A DNA stretch of 52,248 nt. Origin: Chitinispirillum sp. GTDB taxonomy: Bacteria; Fibrobacterota; Chitinivibrionia; Chitinivibrionales; Chitinispirillaceae. Below, piece by piece: positions 27,328 through 36,488 of the stretch (position 1 is the stretch's first letter; each line of letters starts with the position of its first letter). The notes beneath the pieces are model-generated. The model did no database searches. It saw nothing but the letters and a program-made list of their open reading frames with translations, and was not told the origin of the DNA. The stretch is taken from contig SKJJ01000134.1 of assembly GCA_007115975.1 (NCBI GenBank), positions 1-52,248 on the forward strand, read 5' to 3'. The position numbers and the translations under genes were made by a program.

Positions 27328-29109
27328 ATGACCAGAGCTAATGTGCTCTTGATTTCAACGCTGCTCTTTTGTTCCACCATTTTTAGTGCTGATTCCAACC
27401 TGCATACAGAAGATCTCTCAGATCTTCAGGTAGAGGTATTATACGATGATGATGCCCAGGGTTCAGATCAAGAGCTCCAACCAGTTGCCCCGCCACCACA
27501 GCCAACTCCACAGCCCCAGGTCACACAGGAGGAGATTGCGCAACCACAGACCGCACCTGAGCCGATGCCTTCTCCCGACACCGAAGAGCCCCAATCTGAG
27601 CCAGTCGATGAGCAGCAAAACGATACAGATCTTTTTGCCGAACCAGTTTCCGGTTCTTCAGCAGAAACAGAGCCTCACAGCGATCCTGCACAGTGGGAAA
27701 AGCCTTCCCCCAAATGGGAACTTGGTGCCGGAATCGTTACTGTTGATGACCAGCAATGGACCAGAATCAATCTTGGAGTGGATGTACCCATATGGCGTTT
27801 TGGCGTGTTCTTTGACCTTGAATTCTTTATTGACGGGGAGGGCAAATTCACTGATAAGGGGTGGAATTTCAGTGACAACTGGGCAGAAGCGCTCTCCAGA
27901 AAGGTCCGTTACATCCGCTTTGGTCAGCCCAAAGACCCGTTATATGTGAAATTCGGGGCCCTCTCAAATGTCTCTCTTGGTTACGGATTCGTTGTGGATC
28001 GTTTCACCAATATGCTTCGCTACCCCGATGAGAGACTTCCGGGGCTGCAGTTTAACTTGAACGATCTTTCAGGCATTGGGATCACCGTGGAAACCATGGT
28101 GGCTGATTTTCTTGATTTCAGAAATGACGGTGGTCTTGTTGCAGGGCGTTTTGCAGTGACCCCATTAAAGGGCAGTAGCACACCAATCATAAATGGTGTC
28201 AGTATCGCAGCGACCTATGCTTACGACCGAAACATGTATGCCCCTGCAAGGGCCTGGCAACCGGATGCCGGTGCCGAGGAGCTTAAGGTACTGAGTGACA
28301 GCGGATTGATCACAGACCCATGGCGCAACTATCTGACCAGTATAGGAAAGGATCCTGAAAAACAGCTTGCAGATCTTGCTGAATTAAGGGATGCACAGAA
28401 AAAAACCGAATCATTTGCCATTATCGGCGCCGACCTGGGGATACCCATTGTAAGCACCAATCTTCTCAATATCGACCTTTACGCCCAAAGTGCATTCAGG
28501 CAGGATGGCGAGGGCTGGGGTATCGGTGCCCCGGGAGTGGCAGTGCGGGTTTGGAGACTGTGGGGGAATCTTGAGTACAGACACGTACGGGGAGCCTTCA
28601 CCCCCGGACATTTCGGCCAGTATTACCTCAACGAACGACTGACAAGAAACCCTGCTATTCAGACAAAAGTTGACAAAATTGCTACCGATACCCTTAACGG
28701 AATTTTCGGAAGACTCGGCATGAACATCGCCGACGTGCTTGTTATTGACGGATCCTACCAGCACATGGTGGGGAGAAGCGATGACAAGGATCGCAAATTT
28801 GAGGCCAGGGGAATAGTCGGCGATATGCTTCTGAGCAGAATCCCCAAGGTCAATAAGGCTGAGGTCTATTACCAGAAGAGCAGAATCGGTTCCGATTTTA
28901 AATATGACCAGGAGAGCGGTGAGCAGCTCAACAACAGAGACCCCTTCTTTGGAAATACCCCTTACACCTATATGGGTTACAGGGCCGGTATGGAGATCAC
29001 GGAAGGAGCAAGCCTGGTTTTTGATTACCGCTACGGTTTCAAACTGGACAGTGACAAAAGGCTTGAGTCGGATAATCACATAAGCGTTCTCACTGCACTC
29101 ACTTTTTAG
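27328..29109 (+). CDS. Putative outer-membrane beta-barrel protein with Pro/Gln-rich linker
   Basis: 593 residues. A signal peptide (about 1-20, VLLISTLLFCSTIFSA) is followed by an acidic, proline- and glutamine-rich segment (about 30-130, PPPQPTPQPQ and repeated PEPMPSPDTEEPQSEP). The rest alternates aromatic and polar residues as in barrels (WELGAGIVTVDDQQWTRINLGVDVP, FGVFFDLEFFIDG, YRAGMEITEGASLVFDYRYGF) and ends in a C-terminal phenylalanine (LTALTF), a common outer-membrane sorting signal. No named family is recognised. An AAAGGAGG site lies before the ATG. It has its own terminator. Confidence 0.75.
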   Translation: MTRANVLLISTLLFCSTIFSADSNLHTEDLSDLQVEVLYDDDAQGSDQELQPVAPPPQPTPQPQVTQEEIAQPQTAPEPMPSPDTEEPQSEPVDEQQNDTDLFAEPVSGSSAETEPHSDPAQWEKPSPKWELGAGIVTVDDQQWTRINLGVDVPIWRFGVFFDLEFFIDGEGKFTDKGWNFSDNWAEALSRKVRYIRFGQPKDPLYVKFGALSNVSLGYGFVVDRFTNMLRYPDERLPGLQFNLNDLSGIGITVETMVADFLDFRNDGGLVAGRFAVTPLKGSSTPIINGVSIAATYAYDRNMYAPARAWQPDAGAEELKVLSDSGLITDPWRNYLTSIGKDPEKQLADLAELRDAQKKTESFAIIGADLGIPIVSTNLLNIDLYAQSAFRQDGEGWGIGAPGVAVRVWRLWGNLEYRHVRGAFTPGHFGQYYLNERLTRNPAIQTKVDKIATDTLNGIFGRLGMNIADVLVIDGSYQHMVGRSDDKDRKFEARGIVGDMLLSRIPKVNKAEVYYQKSRIGSDFKYDQESGEQLNNRDPFFGNTPYTYMGYRAGMEITEGASLVFDYRYGFKLDSDKRLESDNHISVLTALTF

Positions 29110-29135
29110 ACAGAAACAACCAGGTTTATCCGTAA

Positions 29136-29175
29136 GGGGCGTAAAAATGTTCTGATTTGATACGCCCCTTTTTTT
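29136..29175 (+). terminator. Rho-independent terminator after the barrel gene
   Basis: Perfect 8-bp stem ggggcgta (29136-29143) / tacgcccc (29161-29168) followed by seven T residues, 27 bp past the stop codon. Confidence 0.9.
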
Positions 29176-29248
29176 ATTTTATGTGATCCCAACAGTTGCA
29201 ATATCCTTAGAGGTGTGATTCTTACTATAAATACTACGTGGAGTTTCG

Positions 29249-30736
29249 ATGAAAGAATCCCCGATGCTGCGCAGGATGCGTGGCACTGAACCACAGAAAA
29301 AAAAACGCCTACCCAAAAAAGGCACAATCCGTGCAATACTACTGGTAATACTTGTATTCACCGTGGCGAGAACCATAACCACACTCCCAACCTTCTTCTC
29401 CCGTCCTCAGGAGCAAACACCCGACCACATCCCCTCCGTCGGCGGGGAAGTGGTCGGTATTAAAAAGGTTTCAGACAAAAGGGAAAAAACTGAGAGCGTA
29501 ACGGTAAGCGCCACAGTCAAAAAAGAGAAGCCCCAGGGACCGGTTACAATACCGAAAATATTTAATCCCCGCCGAGATAAGACGCTCTCTTTTGAGCAGG
29601 TTTCAAAAATCGTAAGCCTGGAGACATTCGATGTAAACCAGCCGGTTCAGAAAATTCCTCAGGGCAATGATACCCTGATCTTTTCTCTGAGTATCGATAC
29701 AGTTCTGCAAAATCTTGCCAACCGCCTGATGGAGCAGTACAAGCCCAAATACGGGTCGGCTGTAGCACTGGATCCTGTGAGCGGCAGAATCCTTGCACTA
29801 AGCTCTTTTACCAACCAAGGAGAGGCGGACAGAGGACCTCATCTTTTTTCAAGCAGCATTTTCCCCGCTGCTTCAATCTTCAAAATTGTAACAGCAGCGG
29901 CAGCGTTACAGAGTGGCGGTTTTACCCCCCAAACCACTATTCCCCACGTTGGCAGAAACAACACTCTCTACATGTATCAACTCGAAAGAGAGCTTCGAAA
30001 CTACTCCAACATCTCTCTCCAGACCGCTTTTGACCGGTCGATAAACCCGATATTCGCTCGAATGGCACTTTACAGCCTCCCCAAAGGAGCTTTGGTGGAT
30101 TATGGCCACCGATTTGGATTTGAAAAAAAGCTCCCTTTTGAATTTCCGGTTGAAAAGTCCAAACTTGTTCCTCCCGACACACTATTTTCCGTTGCCGCTA
30201 CAGCTTCCGGTTTCAACAGAACCACCACCCTTTCCCCTGTGCACGGAGCCCTTATTGCAGCAGCAATCTCCGAGGATGGGCACATGCCAGTTCCAACAGT
30301 TGTGGACAGTGTTTACAGCGTATCAAGAGATGCAGGTGTCTTCAGGGGTGAATCAAAAAAATGGCTTGATGGTGTAATATCCCCCCTTACCGCCAAACAC
30401 TTAAGAGAGCTTATGATCAGCGTACCTGTACGGGGAACAGCCCGCACTTCATTCAGATATATAAGACAGTCGCCGCGTTTCAACGAGTTTGAATACGGGG
30501 GAAAAACAGGGAATATCGGCAGGCTTGAAATTGGTCGTACCGAGTGGTTCGCAGGGTTCGCACGGCATCCCCAAAACAGTGATCAGAGAATAGCCGTAGC
30601 AGTGGTGTTAACACATGACCCCGAATGGACCGTTCGGGCAAGCTTTATCGCAGCAGAGATATTGAGAATCTATATGAGAAATGTTCAGGACCAGGCACAA
30701 GAGCTGTTAGTTGCAGAGGGTGAGAGCAGCGATTGA
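29249..30736 (+). CDS. Penicillin-binding protein, transpeptidase only
   Basis: 495 residues. A basic cytoplasmic tail and one transmembrane helix (about 27-48) are followed by a linker and a penicillin-binding transpeptidase domain from about 150. The three active-site motifs are complete: S209-I-F-K212, S264-I-N266 and K419-T-G421. There is no glycosyltransferase domain and no usual class B dimerisation domain, so it is a short, unusual member. It probably cross-links or trims peptidoglycan in the periplasm. GTGGAG lies 5 nt before the ATG. A hairpin-rich non-coding block starts about 10 bp after the stop. Confidence 0.85.
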   Translation: MKESPMLRRMRGTEPQKKKRLPKKGTIRAILLVILVFTVARTITTLPTFFSRPQEQTPDHIPSVGGEVVGIKKVSDKREKTESVTVSATVKKEKPQGPVTIPKIFNPRRDKTLSFEQVSKIVSLETFDVNQPVQKIPQGNDTLIFSLSIDTVLQNLANRLMEQYKPKYGSAVALDPVSGRILALSSFTNQGEADRGPHLFSSSIFPAASIFKIVTAAAALQSGGFTPQTTIPHVGRNNTLYMYQLERELRNYSNISLQTAFDRSINPIFARMALYSLPKGALVDYGHRFGFEKKLPFEFPVEKSKLVPPDTLFSVAATASGFNRTTTLSPVHGALIAAAISEDGHMPVPTVVDSVYSVSRDAGVFRGESKKWLDGVISPLTAKHLRELMISVPVRGTARTSFRYIRQSPRFNEFEYGGKTGNIGRLEIGRTEWFAGFARHPQNSDQRIAVAVVLTHDPEWTVRASFIAAEILRIYMRNVQDQAQELLVAEGESSD

Positions 30737-30745
30737 TAGAGACAA

Positions 30746-31097
30746 GAACGCCCATGACAAGAAACAGATGACTTGGTTACACAACCCCTTCGGGGTAAGG
30801 TGGTAATTGCACAAAGACAGGTACCACAGTTAAAATGTCCGGTACAGGTGCCTGGGGGGCCCACCCCCAACAGGTCTTCAAAGCTCCCCAAAGACTGGCT
30901 CGGGGTGACCCCGTACAGAGGCCCCTTTCGTTAAGAAGCACGTCCTCCCCCATAGCAACTATTGCTGAGGACGGAGAACATGTTTTAGCCCCATAACCTT
31001 CATACTCTTAAAGTTTAAAAAAAACTGAACGCAAGATGCCCATGGCAACAACCCGAAGCTTGGCTACGCAACCCCTTCTGGGCATGGTGGTAATAGC
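30746..31097 (+). ncRNA. Hairpin-rich block A: candidate structured RNA or non-autonomous element
   Basis: No coding frame, but several successive hairpins: acccc/ggggt (30784-30796); gtacc/ggtac near 30822-30845; cctgggggg/ccccc..cagg near 30850-30873; gtctt/aagac near 30874-30897; cgggg/ccccg (30901-30913); and cgtcctc/gaggacg enclosing agcaa/ttgct (about 30941-30973). It contains acagaggcccctt (30915-30927) and the 19-bp motif acatgttttagccccataa (30978-30996), both also found in block B near 48.7 kb. A 39-bp imperfect direct repeat marks its ends (30772-30810, 31059-31097). Strand is assigned from the shared motif orientation only. Confidence 0.5.
30772..31097. repeat. Pair of 39-bp imperfect direct repeats flanking block A
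   Basis: Copies at 30772-30810 and 31059-31097 match at 33 of 39 positions by eye (cttgg.tac.caacccctt...ggtggtaat.gc). Each is preceded by a gaacg word and a cccatg.caa word. Spacing between copies is 287 bp. Confidence 0.8.
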
Positions 31098-31331
31098 TTT
31101 TGTCATTTCATTGTGTTAGGTATTTAATCGTGACGGCAATGGTCCTTTTGCTCGAGAAGTTGTCATAGCAGTGGCGGTGTAGGCCATTAAATCCTTCTTA
31201 CACGAGTAAACGCTCTGGTATGCTTTTTGGAGGTTTATGCAGGGTGAAGGCAGTACGTAAACAGTCAAAAAAAAGCTGCATCTGGCCTGCAGGCTCAAAA
31301 AGGAGATGTTTACGGATGAGGGGGTGAAACA

Positions 31332-32180
31332 ATGGGAGCCAGACTTCTTTTTGTGCTGTTTTTTGTTACAGTCTTTATGGTGCGGCCAAGGGCAGAAAAG
31401 GAGTGTGCAGGTAAAGAGATTGACTTAAGGTTGCCGGAGGTTATTATAGCTGAGGAAAAAGGCAGCTCCCTTCTGGGTGCAACGGTTCTGGGGGTTGAGT
31501 TTGCTGCCCTGCCGCTATTTAACCTTCACATCAAGGGGGATGCGGTTACCTTTGGCAACCCGCTTCACAACCTCAGGGAAAACGAACCCTATCTGCAGGA
31601 TAACGTGTGGCACTTTATCGGTGCTGCTGCAGCAACAGAGCTAAACTATCTGCTGCTGGATCACTACTTCTCTATCTCCAATCCCAAAGTTGCTGCCGGT
31701 GCTCTGAGTCTTTTTTTCTGGACTATAATGGAGTGCTTTGACGGCTTTACCGGTGCGGGATTTTCGGTTAAGGATCAAGTGTCAAATACCATGGGGGTTG
31801 CTTTTGGTATATTCAAGCTCTATCATCCGCAAATCCCACTCTACATAAGGGTGGGGGTGGAAAACTGGGGCAGATTGGTCGCCTTTGCAGGTTCAGGCTT
31901 TGATCTCTGCGCTGTGGGCACCGATTACTACAGCATATTTAAGACCGAAATTATCTATGTATTTGAAAACAATTTTTACGCCGGTATCGGCTCAATAAAG
32001 GGCAGAGGCACCGGCAATCACGATGACCGCTATGGGGTAACGGTTGGTTACGAACTGTTCAGGGGAATAGAGCAGGAGAATGACTACTGGTGGGCTCACT
32101 CCCTGGCCTATTTCAGAAGGCATTTTATTCTTTCAATAGGGGTTACCTATTGGTTTGACAATATAAAATTTGAGTTGTAG
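31332..32180 (+). CDS. Predicted exported membrane-associated protein, DUF2279/YfiM-like
   Basis: 282 residues. An N-terminal hydrophobic signal (about 4-20) is followed by a segment matching the DUF2279 pattern: DNVWHFIGAAAATELNYLLLDHYF, a helix containing FFWTIMECFDGFTGAGFSVKDQVSNTMGVAFG, then an amphipathic, aromatic-rich C-terminal half (YIRVGVENWG, YAGIGSIKGRG, FILSIGVTYWFDNIKFEL) that could form beta strands. Function unknown. The next gene starts 49 bp downstream on the same strand, so the two may be co-transcribed. Confidence 0.6.
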   Translation: MGARLLFVLFFVTVFMVRPRAEKECAGKEIDLRLPEVIIAEEKGSSLLGATVLGVEFAALPLFNLHIKGDAVTFGNPLHNLRENEPYLQDNVWHFIGAAAATELNYLLLDHYFSISNPKVAAGALSLFFWTIMECFDGFTGAGFSVKDQVSNTMGVAFGIFKLYHPQIPLYIRVGVENWGRLVAFAGSGFDLCAVGTDYYSIFKTEIIYVFENNFYAGIGSIKGRGTGNHDDRYGVTVGYELFRGIEQENDYWWAHSLAYFRRHFILSIGVTYWFDNIKFEL

Positions 32181-32229
32181 CAGATAAGGTGAACTCCGCG
32201 TTTGGAATCCCAAAAGAGGGGGTAAAGGG

Positions 32230-32601
32230 GTGAAATCAATTCTTAAATGGCAGTATCTTCAGATCATTAAAGAGCTTATTCTTCTGCAGGGCCACCAGGC
32301 CGATAAAGCCTGCCCCTGTGAAACCGGTGGCGAAAAGTGCATACGAAAGCACCTTCTGACAATCGAAGCCTACGCTCAGGAGACCATTCCCATAGAGGAG
32401 AGTGAACACTACAGAAAAAAACTGCGCCTTCTGGCACAGGAGGCAAAGAAAAACCGTCTCGATGAAGAGAGGGCGCTCTGCGCAATCGATCCATCGCCTG
32501 ACCTTATTGTATGGTGCAGAAACTGGAGAAAGGAGTTTGAGGGGTATAGTCTGGTGTGTGAAGATTTGAAAAAGGGGAGTGAGAAAATGCCGTCTGAATA
32601 G
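32230..32601 (+). CDS. Conserved-looking small cytoplasmic protein with clustered cysteines
   Basis: 123 residues from a GTG start with GGGGTAAAGGGG before it. Mostly helical and charged. It carries CPCETGGEKCIRKHLLTIEAYAQETIPIEES (29-59), then CAID, WCRNW and a later cysteine (residue 110). The CPC-x6-C spacing suggests a metal or redox site. No named family is recognised with certainty. Follows the DUF2279-like gene closely. Confidence 0.55.
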   Translation: MKSILKWQYLQIIKELILLQGHQADKACPCETGGEKCIRKHLLTIEAYAQETIPIEESEHYRKKLRLLAQEAKKNRLDEERALCAIDPSPDLIVWCRNWRKEFEGYSLVCEDLKKGSEKMPSE

Positions 32602-32720
32602 AACGGTGACTTGTGGAGCAAGAGTTCAGTGGCAACATAATTGGTGCGAACAATCCTTTTGGATACAACAACTACCGGTGAAACGAAACGGATGTTAGAT
32701 AGCGCCCAGGGCACAGGATA

Positions 32721-35270
32721 CTACCGAACGATACTGAACTTTTTGATATGGCTGCCACTGCCTGAATATATTCTCGCAAAATAGACTCCCGAAGGTGCTG
32801 ATGGAATTGATACGTGCGCCCGGGGGGAAGCTACCTCCATCTGGTAGAATTGCTCGCCCATGACGGTATAGAATTCGATGCGATCGATCACCGATGAGCT
32901 GTGGACGGTAAAACGGGAACTGTTTGGGTTTGGATAGAGCGACACAAATCCGGATGCCACTGGTGTGCCCTCCAATTCAAGATGCACATGAACAGGCTGC
33001 GACCAGTTTGCACCGTCCCTCACCCGGTAGAGGAAAACATCTTCTCCGGAAGATCCGCTTTCAGGAGCGTAGGTAAAGCTGCCGTCAGGCCGCAGCTGGA
33101 TAAACCCCTGCCGGGGGGGGGCAACCAGAACAGCCTCCATCACCTTGCCACCCGGTGAACGATCGTTGGCCAGAACCCCCTCCAGGGCAGATATATCACT
33201 AACACCATCTATGCCGACACGGTAGAAGTCGGTCACGGCAATGGGGTTTCCCGGCAGCGTACGGAGATACTCCTGCATTGTGTGATAACTCATCTTCGGG
33301 TACTCCCGGGCAGATGTTGCCCTGTTCCATGGCTCCCAGATAAACCTGCTGGGGGTGTGGGCGGAGAAATCGTTGTAAACGATCTCTATACCGATACCAT
33401 CGGAGATTCTGGTCAGCGTCTGGGGAACGGCACGGTTATCGTGAACTACTTCACGACGGCTTGGATCCGTAAACTGAAGCAGTGACCAGGGGAGCCGGAT
33501 CTCTATGCGGTCACTGTAGAGAAAAACCGCATCAGTGCTCTTTGGTGGTGTGGCAAGCCGGTTAACCCCCAGATTGCCAATGTCCTGCGCCTCTTGCTCA
33601 TGTACCTCATTTTTCCATCGAACCAGCCTCCAGGGTGCCCCTTCGGTCGGCACCGAACGGTACAACTGTTCCGGGGATGAGACACCATGCCAGATACCAA
33701 AGAGATCATAGGCCTCGGTTACAAACAGCTTTGCCTCATAATTGGTGATCATCAACAAAAATTCTGCACCGCTGGAAAGCTTGTGCCCCGATGGCAGCAC
33801 CGACTCGCCAAGGTGTTCATCGTAGGTATCGATTGAAATCCAGATAGTATCATTTTCACCGATATGGTGCTGAAGGCCAATTCTGAGCTTTAGGTAGGTA
33901 TACCCAGCATCGGCCCAGACCGCGGTAACCGGCTTTTGGGCCCCAAATTTGTGCCACAGAACAGGCTCTCGTTCGGGCGTTCTGAACCCGATAAGACCAT
34001 AGTTCTGCTCGGCTGCGGTTACATTGTGCCAAAGAACCCTTCGGTTAATGTCGAAATCAAAGGGGTTGGTGATCCATGTCTGCTTAAACCACTCATCGAT
34101 CCATGCAAACTGAATACCACCACCAGCCCCAGCCTGCTGCATGTTTTTAAGCATCCGGATGTTGTTTTTCCCCTGCATGGTTTGGCAATATCCCCCGTGG
34201 TGCATTCCGCTGTGAGCGTATTTGGCAACACCCCAACTGGAGCTGCCGCCGAATTCCGCTATAATAAGAGGAAAATCTGGATAGTGTGCCTTAAGATAGG
34301 TAAGATACCCCAGGTAGCTGTTTTGTCCCAGATAATCGTGAAAAGGGGTGTACAATGGATCGGTGCTGATGTAGTTGGGATAGTAGGGATAGGCATGATA
34401 AGAGAGAAAAAAACCACCCTCTGCCCTGCTAATATCCATGCCGCTCAGATCAACCGATGCACTGGTCTCATACCCAACGCTCTCAGGCGAATGGTCAAGC
34501 GGGTCGAGTGTCGGCCAGCTCGATGCAGAAACTGGCCGCTGTGTTTGGTAGGTGTCCATCTCATAGGTAAGAAGGTGGTCGAGCCTGGCGGTGATCCAGG
34601 ATTCTGAGGCCGATGCGTTAGCAATAGAGAGATAGTTTCCTGAAAAGCCTGCAATGGCGGGGTTGGATCTATTGGTGTGAATGACTTCCAGGGGATGGAT
34701 CTCCCTGCCGGCAATATAGCCGATTACCCAAGGGGAGACATCCCAGTTAAAAGTGCCGTGTGCCTTGCCCCGCCTTTGCGCAATGGTGATGTCACCATGT
34801 ACCGCACTCACATTCTCCCTAATCTCCTGCTCGAAAGTCTCGGTAAGAGAATAGAGATCGTTGGCGTACCACTCAAGCTCCTCCTCAAGCCAAATACCCT
34901 GAAAAAGATAGAGAGGATAGTTGGGGTTGTCGGTATTGAACCGATGAAGTTCCCTGTAGAAATGGGGATAGTGAAGTGTATAGATCCTGATACTGTTAAA
35001 CCCGGCATCACGGATCATGCCAAACCAGCGGCGGTAATCCTCAGAAGTTGCAGCCAACTCGCCGGCAAAGGTGCCCGGTACGGATACTCCCAGGTTAATC
35101 CCTTTTATAAATAGCGGTGAGTAGTTCTCGCCATTCCACACGGTTATATGTGCAGTGTCGGTTGAAAAGGGAAACGGATTATAAGCCTGCTGAGCAAATA
35201 GGGGGACGTGCACTGCAGCTGCAAAAGCATGGATGAGGATTACAAGTGAAAGACGGTGGAGGTTAGCCAT
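32721..35270 (-). CDS. Type IX-secreted glycoside-hydrolase-like protein
   Basis: 849 residues from the ATG that gives a normal signal peptide (MANLHRLSLVILIHAFAAAV, cut near AQQ). A (beta/alpha)8 clan-A-like domain (about 35-405) shows IKGINLGVSVPG, GFNSIRIYTLHYP, IGYIAGREIHP (acid/base region) and LIIAEFGGSSSWG (putative nucleophile). A beta-rich middle domain follows, then a VCBS/cadherin-like repeat (LANDRSPGG...PDGSFTYAPESGSSGEDVFLYRV), and finally a T9SS sorting tail (SLYPNPNSSRFTVHS...GVYFARIYSGSG...KKFSIVR). Likely surface or secreted polysaccharide degradation. The frame is open 21 codons upstream via GTG; the start is not certain. Confidence 0.78.
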   Translation of the reverse strand: MANLHRLSLVILIHAFAAAVHVPLFAQQAYNPFPFSTDTAHITVWNGENYSPLFIKGINLGVSVPGTFAGELAATSEDYRRWFGMIRDAGFNSIRIYTLHYPHFYRELHRFNTDNPNYPLYLFQGIWLEEELEWYANDLYSLTETFEQEIRENVSAVHGDITIAQRRGKAHGTFNWDVSPWVIGYIAGREIHPLEVIHTNRSNPAIAGFSGNYLSIANASASESWITARLDHLLTYEMDTYQTQRPVSASSWPTLDPLDHSPESVGYETSASVDLSGMDISRAEGGFFLSYHAYPYYPNYISTDPLYTPFHDYLGQNSYLGYLTYLKAHYPDFPLIIAEFGGSSSWGVAKYAHSGMHHGGYCQTMQGKNNIRMLKNMQQAGAGGGIQFAWIDEWFKQTWITNPFDFDINRRVLWHNVTAAEQNYGLIGFRTPEREPVLWHKFGAQKPVTAVWADAGYTYLKLRIGLQHHIGENDTIWISIDTYDEHLGESVLPSGHKLSSGAEFLLMITNYEAKLFVTEAYDLFGIWHGVSSPEQLYRSVPTEGAPWRLVRWKNEVHEQEAQDIGNLGVNRLATPPKSTDAVFLYSDRIEIRLPWSLLQFTDPSRREVVHDNRAVPQTLTRISDGIGIEIVYNDFSAHTPSRFIWEPWNRATSAREYPKMSYHTMQEYLRTLPGNPIAVTDFYRVGIDGVSDISALEGVLANDRSPGGKVMEAVLVAPPRQGFIQLRPDGSFTYAPESGSSGEDVFLYRVRDGANWSQPVHVHLELEGTPVASGFVSLYPNPNSSRFTVHSSSVIDRIEFYTVMGEQFYQMEVASPRAHVSIPSAPSGVYFARIYSGSGSHIKKFSIVR

Positions 35271-35870
35271 AGTAATGTGGAAAAACAACCCTTTCATACC
35301 GGGAAAATTTTGTGCCGAAACTACCCCGCGCACTGAGCATCCGTCCGGTGATCCTAAAAGGGATTACTCTGGCCGAGTACTGAGCACAATTACTTGTCAA
35401 TCAAAAAGGTGCCCTTGCTGAAAAAACACTGTAGAAGCTGAGGCTGGCTCTAAACAGATAGGTTCTGGTTAGGGCTGGTGACGGCAAACAGTATACGTCT
35501 GGCAGTAATATAATCAATTTCAGCACCCAAACCATAAATACCGGCGCCGCTCATATGGGGATTTCGTATTGATACGATAAAAGGACTTAGGGTTGGTCTC
35601 AACCGTTAGTATCCTGTAATGAAAAGAGTTGATTAAAATGAGAACCACTTATCAAGGGATCGGCACTAACCCATCCTGTGCCAGATAGGAGCCGTCACCG
35701 GGTTCCACACTGCTGCCATTACTCTCAAAAAAAGGGGCTAGCACGAGAGGAGGGGGGAATCTCACTCACCTCAGAAGTTTTTCCGGCAATTCGGCTATGG
35801 TACATTGTGTACATCTGATAAATCATATCTTAGAGAAACATGATCAACTGGATTACCCCTCCCCTCAAGT
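35271..35870. other. Intergenic region, nothing recognised
   Basis: About 600 bp. A 9-bp inverted repeat (ggtgacggc 35477-35485 and gccgtcacc 35691-35699) is present, but no coding frame with a start site, clear promoter or terminator was identified. Confidence 0.4.
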
Positions 35871-36470
35871 TCAAAACAGAAGCGGCGAACTACTGCTCTT
35901 ACTGCTGAATACCGAAATTTTCTTCATGGTATCAGGAGCCAGAGGGTAGTGTCGCATCACCGGTGCGTACTGCTCATACAGATCATCGAAATTTTCATAG
36001 TCAAGATCGCTCCTGGGCAAAAGCAGCAAACTCAGCAGTACACCAGATTCTCCTCCGAAAATGCGAAATATGGCATTGTAGACGGTACCTCTTTGCCCCT
36101 TGACAAGGAATCGCAGAGCTGATCTGTTGAGCTGGTGTTCATCACCTGTTTCTATTTCGTGATCAGGACCGGTCATCTGTCCCAGTCTCAGAGGAGAAAT
36201 ACCGAGCTCTTTGAACGCTTCATCAAAAGCGATGGAATGTTTTTGGTTAAACACCAGACAGATAAAAATAATGATCTGCTCATAAAGGCCTAAAAAACGG
36301 ACTATTACCAGGTGTCTACCGATTTCGTTGGTGTAGGAGGCAAGATGTAGCTCAATCATCTTATTCCAGACGTGTTCAAGCCAGCGGTATTCACTTCCTG
36401 CAGGGAAAAAGGTGATGTGTTTTCTCGAGTAGGCCTCAAAATAATCAAACTGGACAGTTTTGAGCTCCAT
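35871..36470 (-). CDS. Hypothetical protein, unknown family
   Basis: 199 residues from the ATG that has GGAAAGG 9 nt upstream. The composition is that of a real soluble protein (AYSRKHITFFPAGSEYRWLEHVWNKMIELHLASYTNEIGRHLVIVRFLGLYEQIIIF shortened here in description), with one hydrophobic stretch near 65-80, a central acidic loop and a serine-rich end (SSKSSSSPLLF). No motif is recognised. It stands alone between two long gaps. Confidence 0.55.
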   Translation of the reverse strand: MELKTVQFDYFEAYSRKHITFFPAGSEYRWLEHVWNKMIELHLASYTNEIGRHLVIVRFLGLYEQIIIFICLVFNQKHSIAFDEAFKELGISPLRLGQMTGPDHEIETGDEHQLNRSALRFLVKGQRGTVYNAIFRIFGGESGVLLSLLLLPRSDLDYENFDDLYEQYAPVMRHYPLAPDTMKKISVFSSKSSSSPLLF

Positions 36471-36488
36471 ATATATCTGCCTTTCCAA

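Noticed and set aside
28411..29079. 222-codon minus-strand frame inside the barrel gene
   Set aside because: Antisense shadow; the plus-strand gene has a signal peptide, a strong ribosome binding site and a terminator.
34677..35114. 145-codon plus frame within the T9SS protein gene (and 33936-34607)
   Set aside because: Antisense to a gene with clear domains; no start signals.
35477..35699. 9-bp inverted repeat in the spacer after the T9SS gene
   Set aside because: Too short and too far apart (about 220 bp) to exceed chance in a 600-bp gap.
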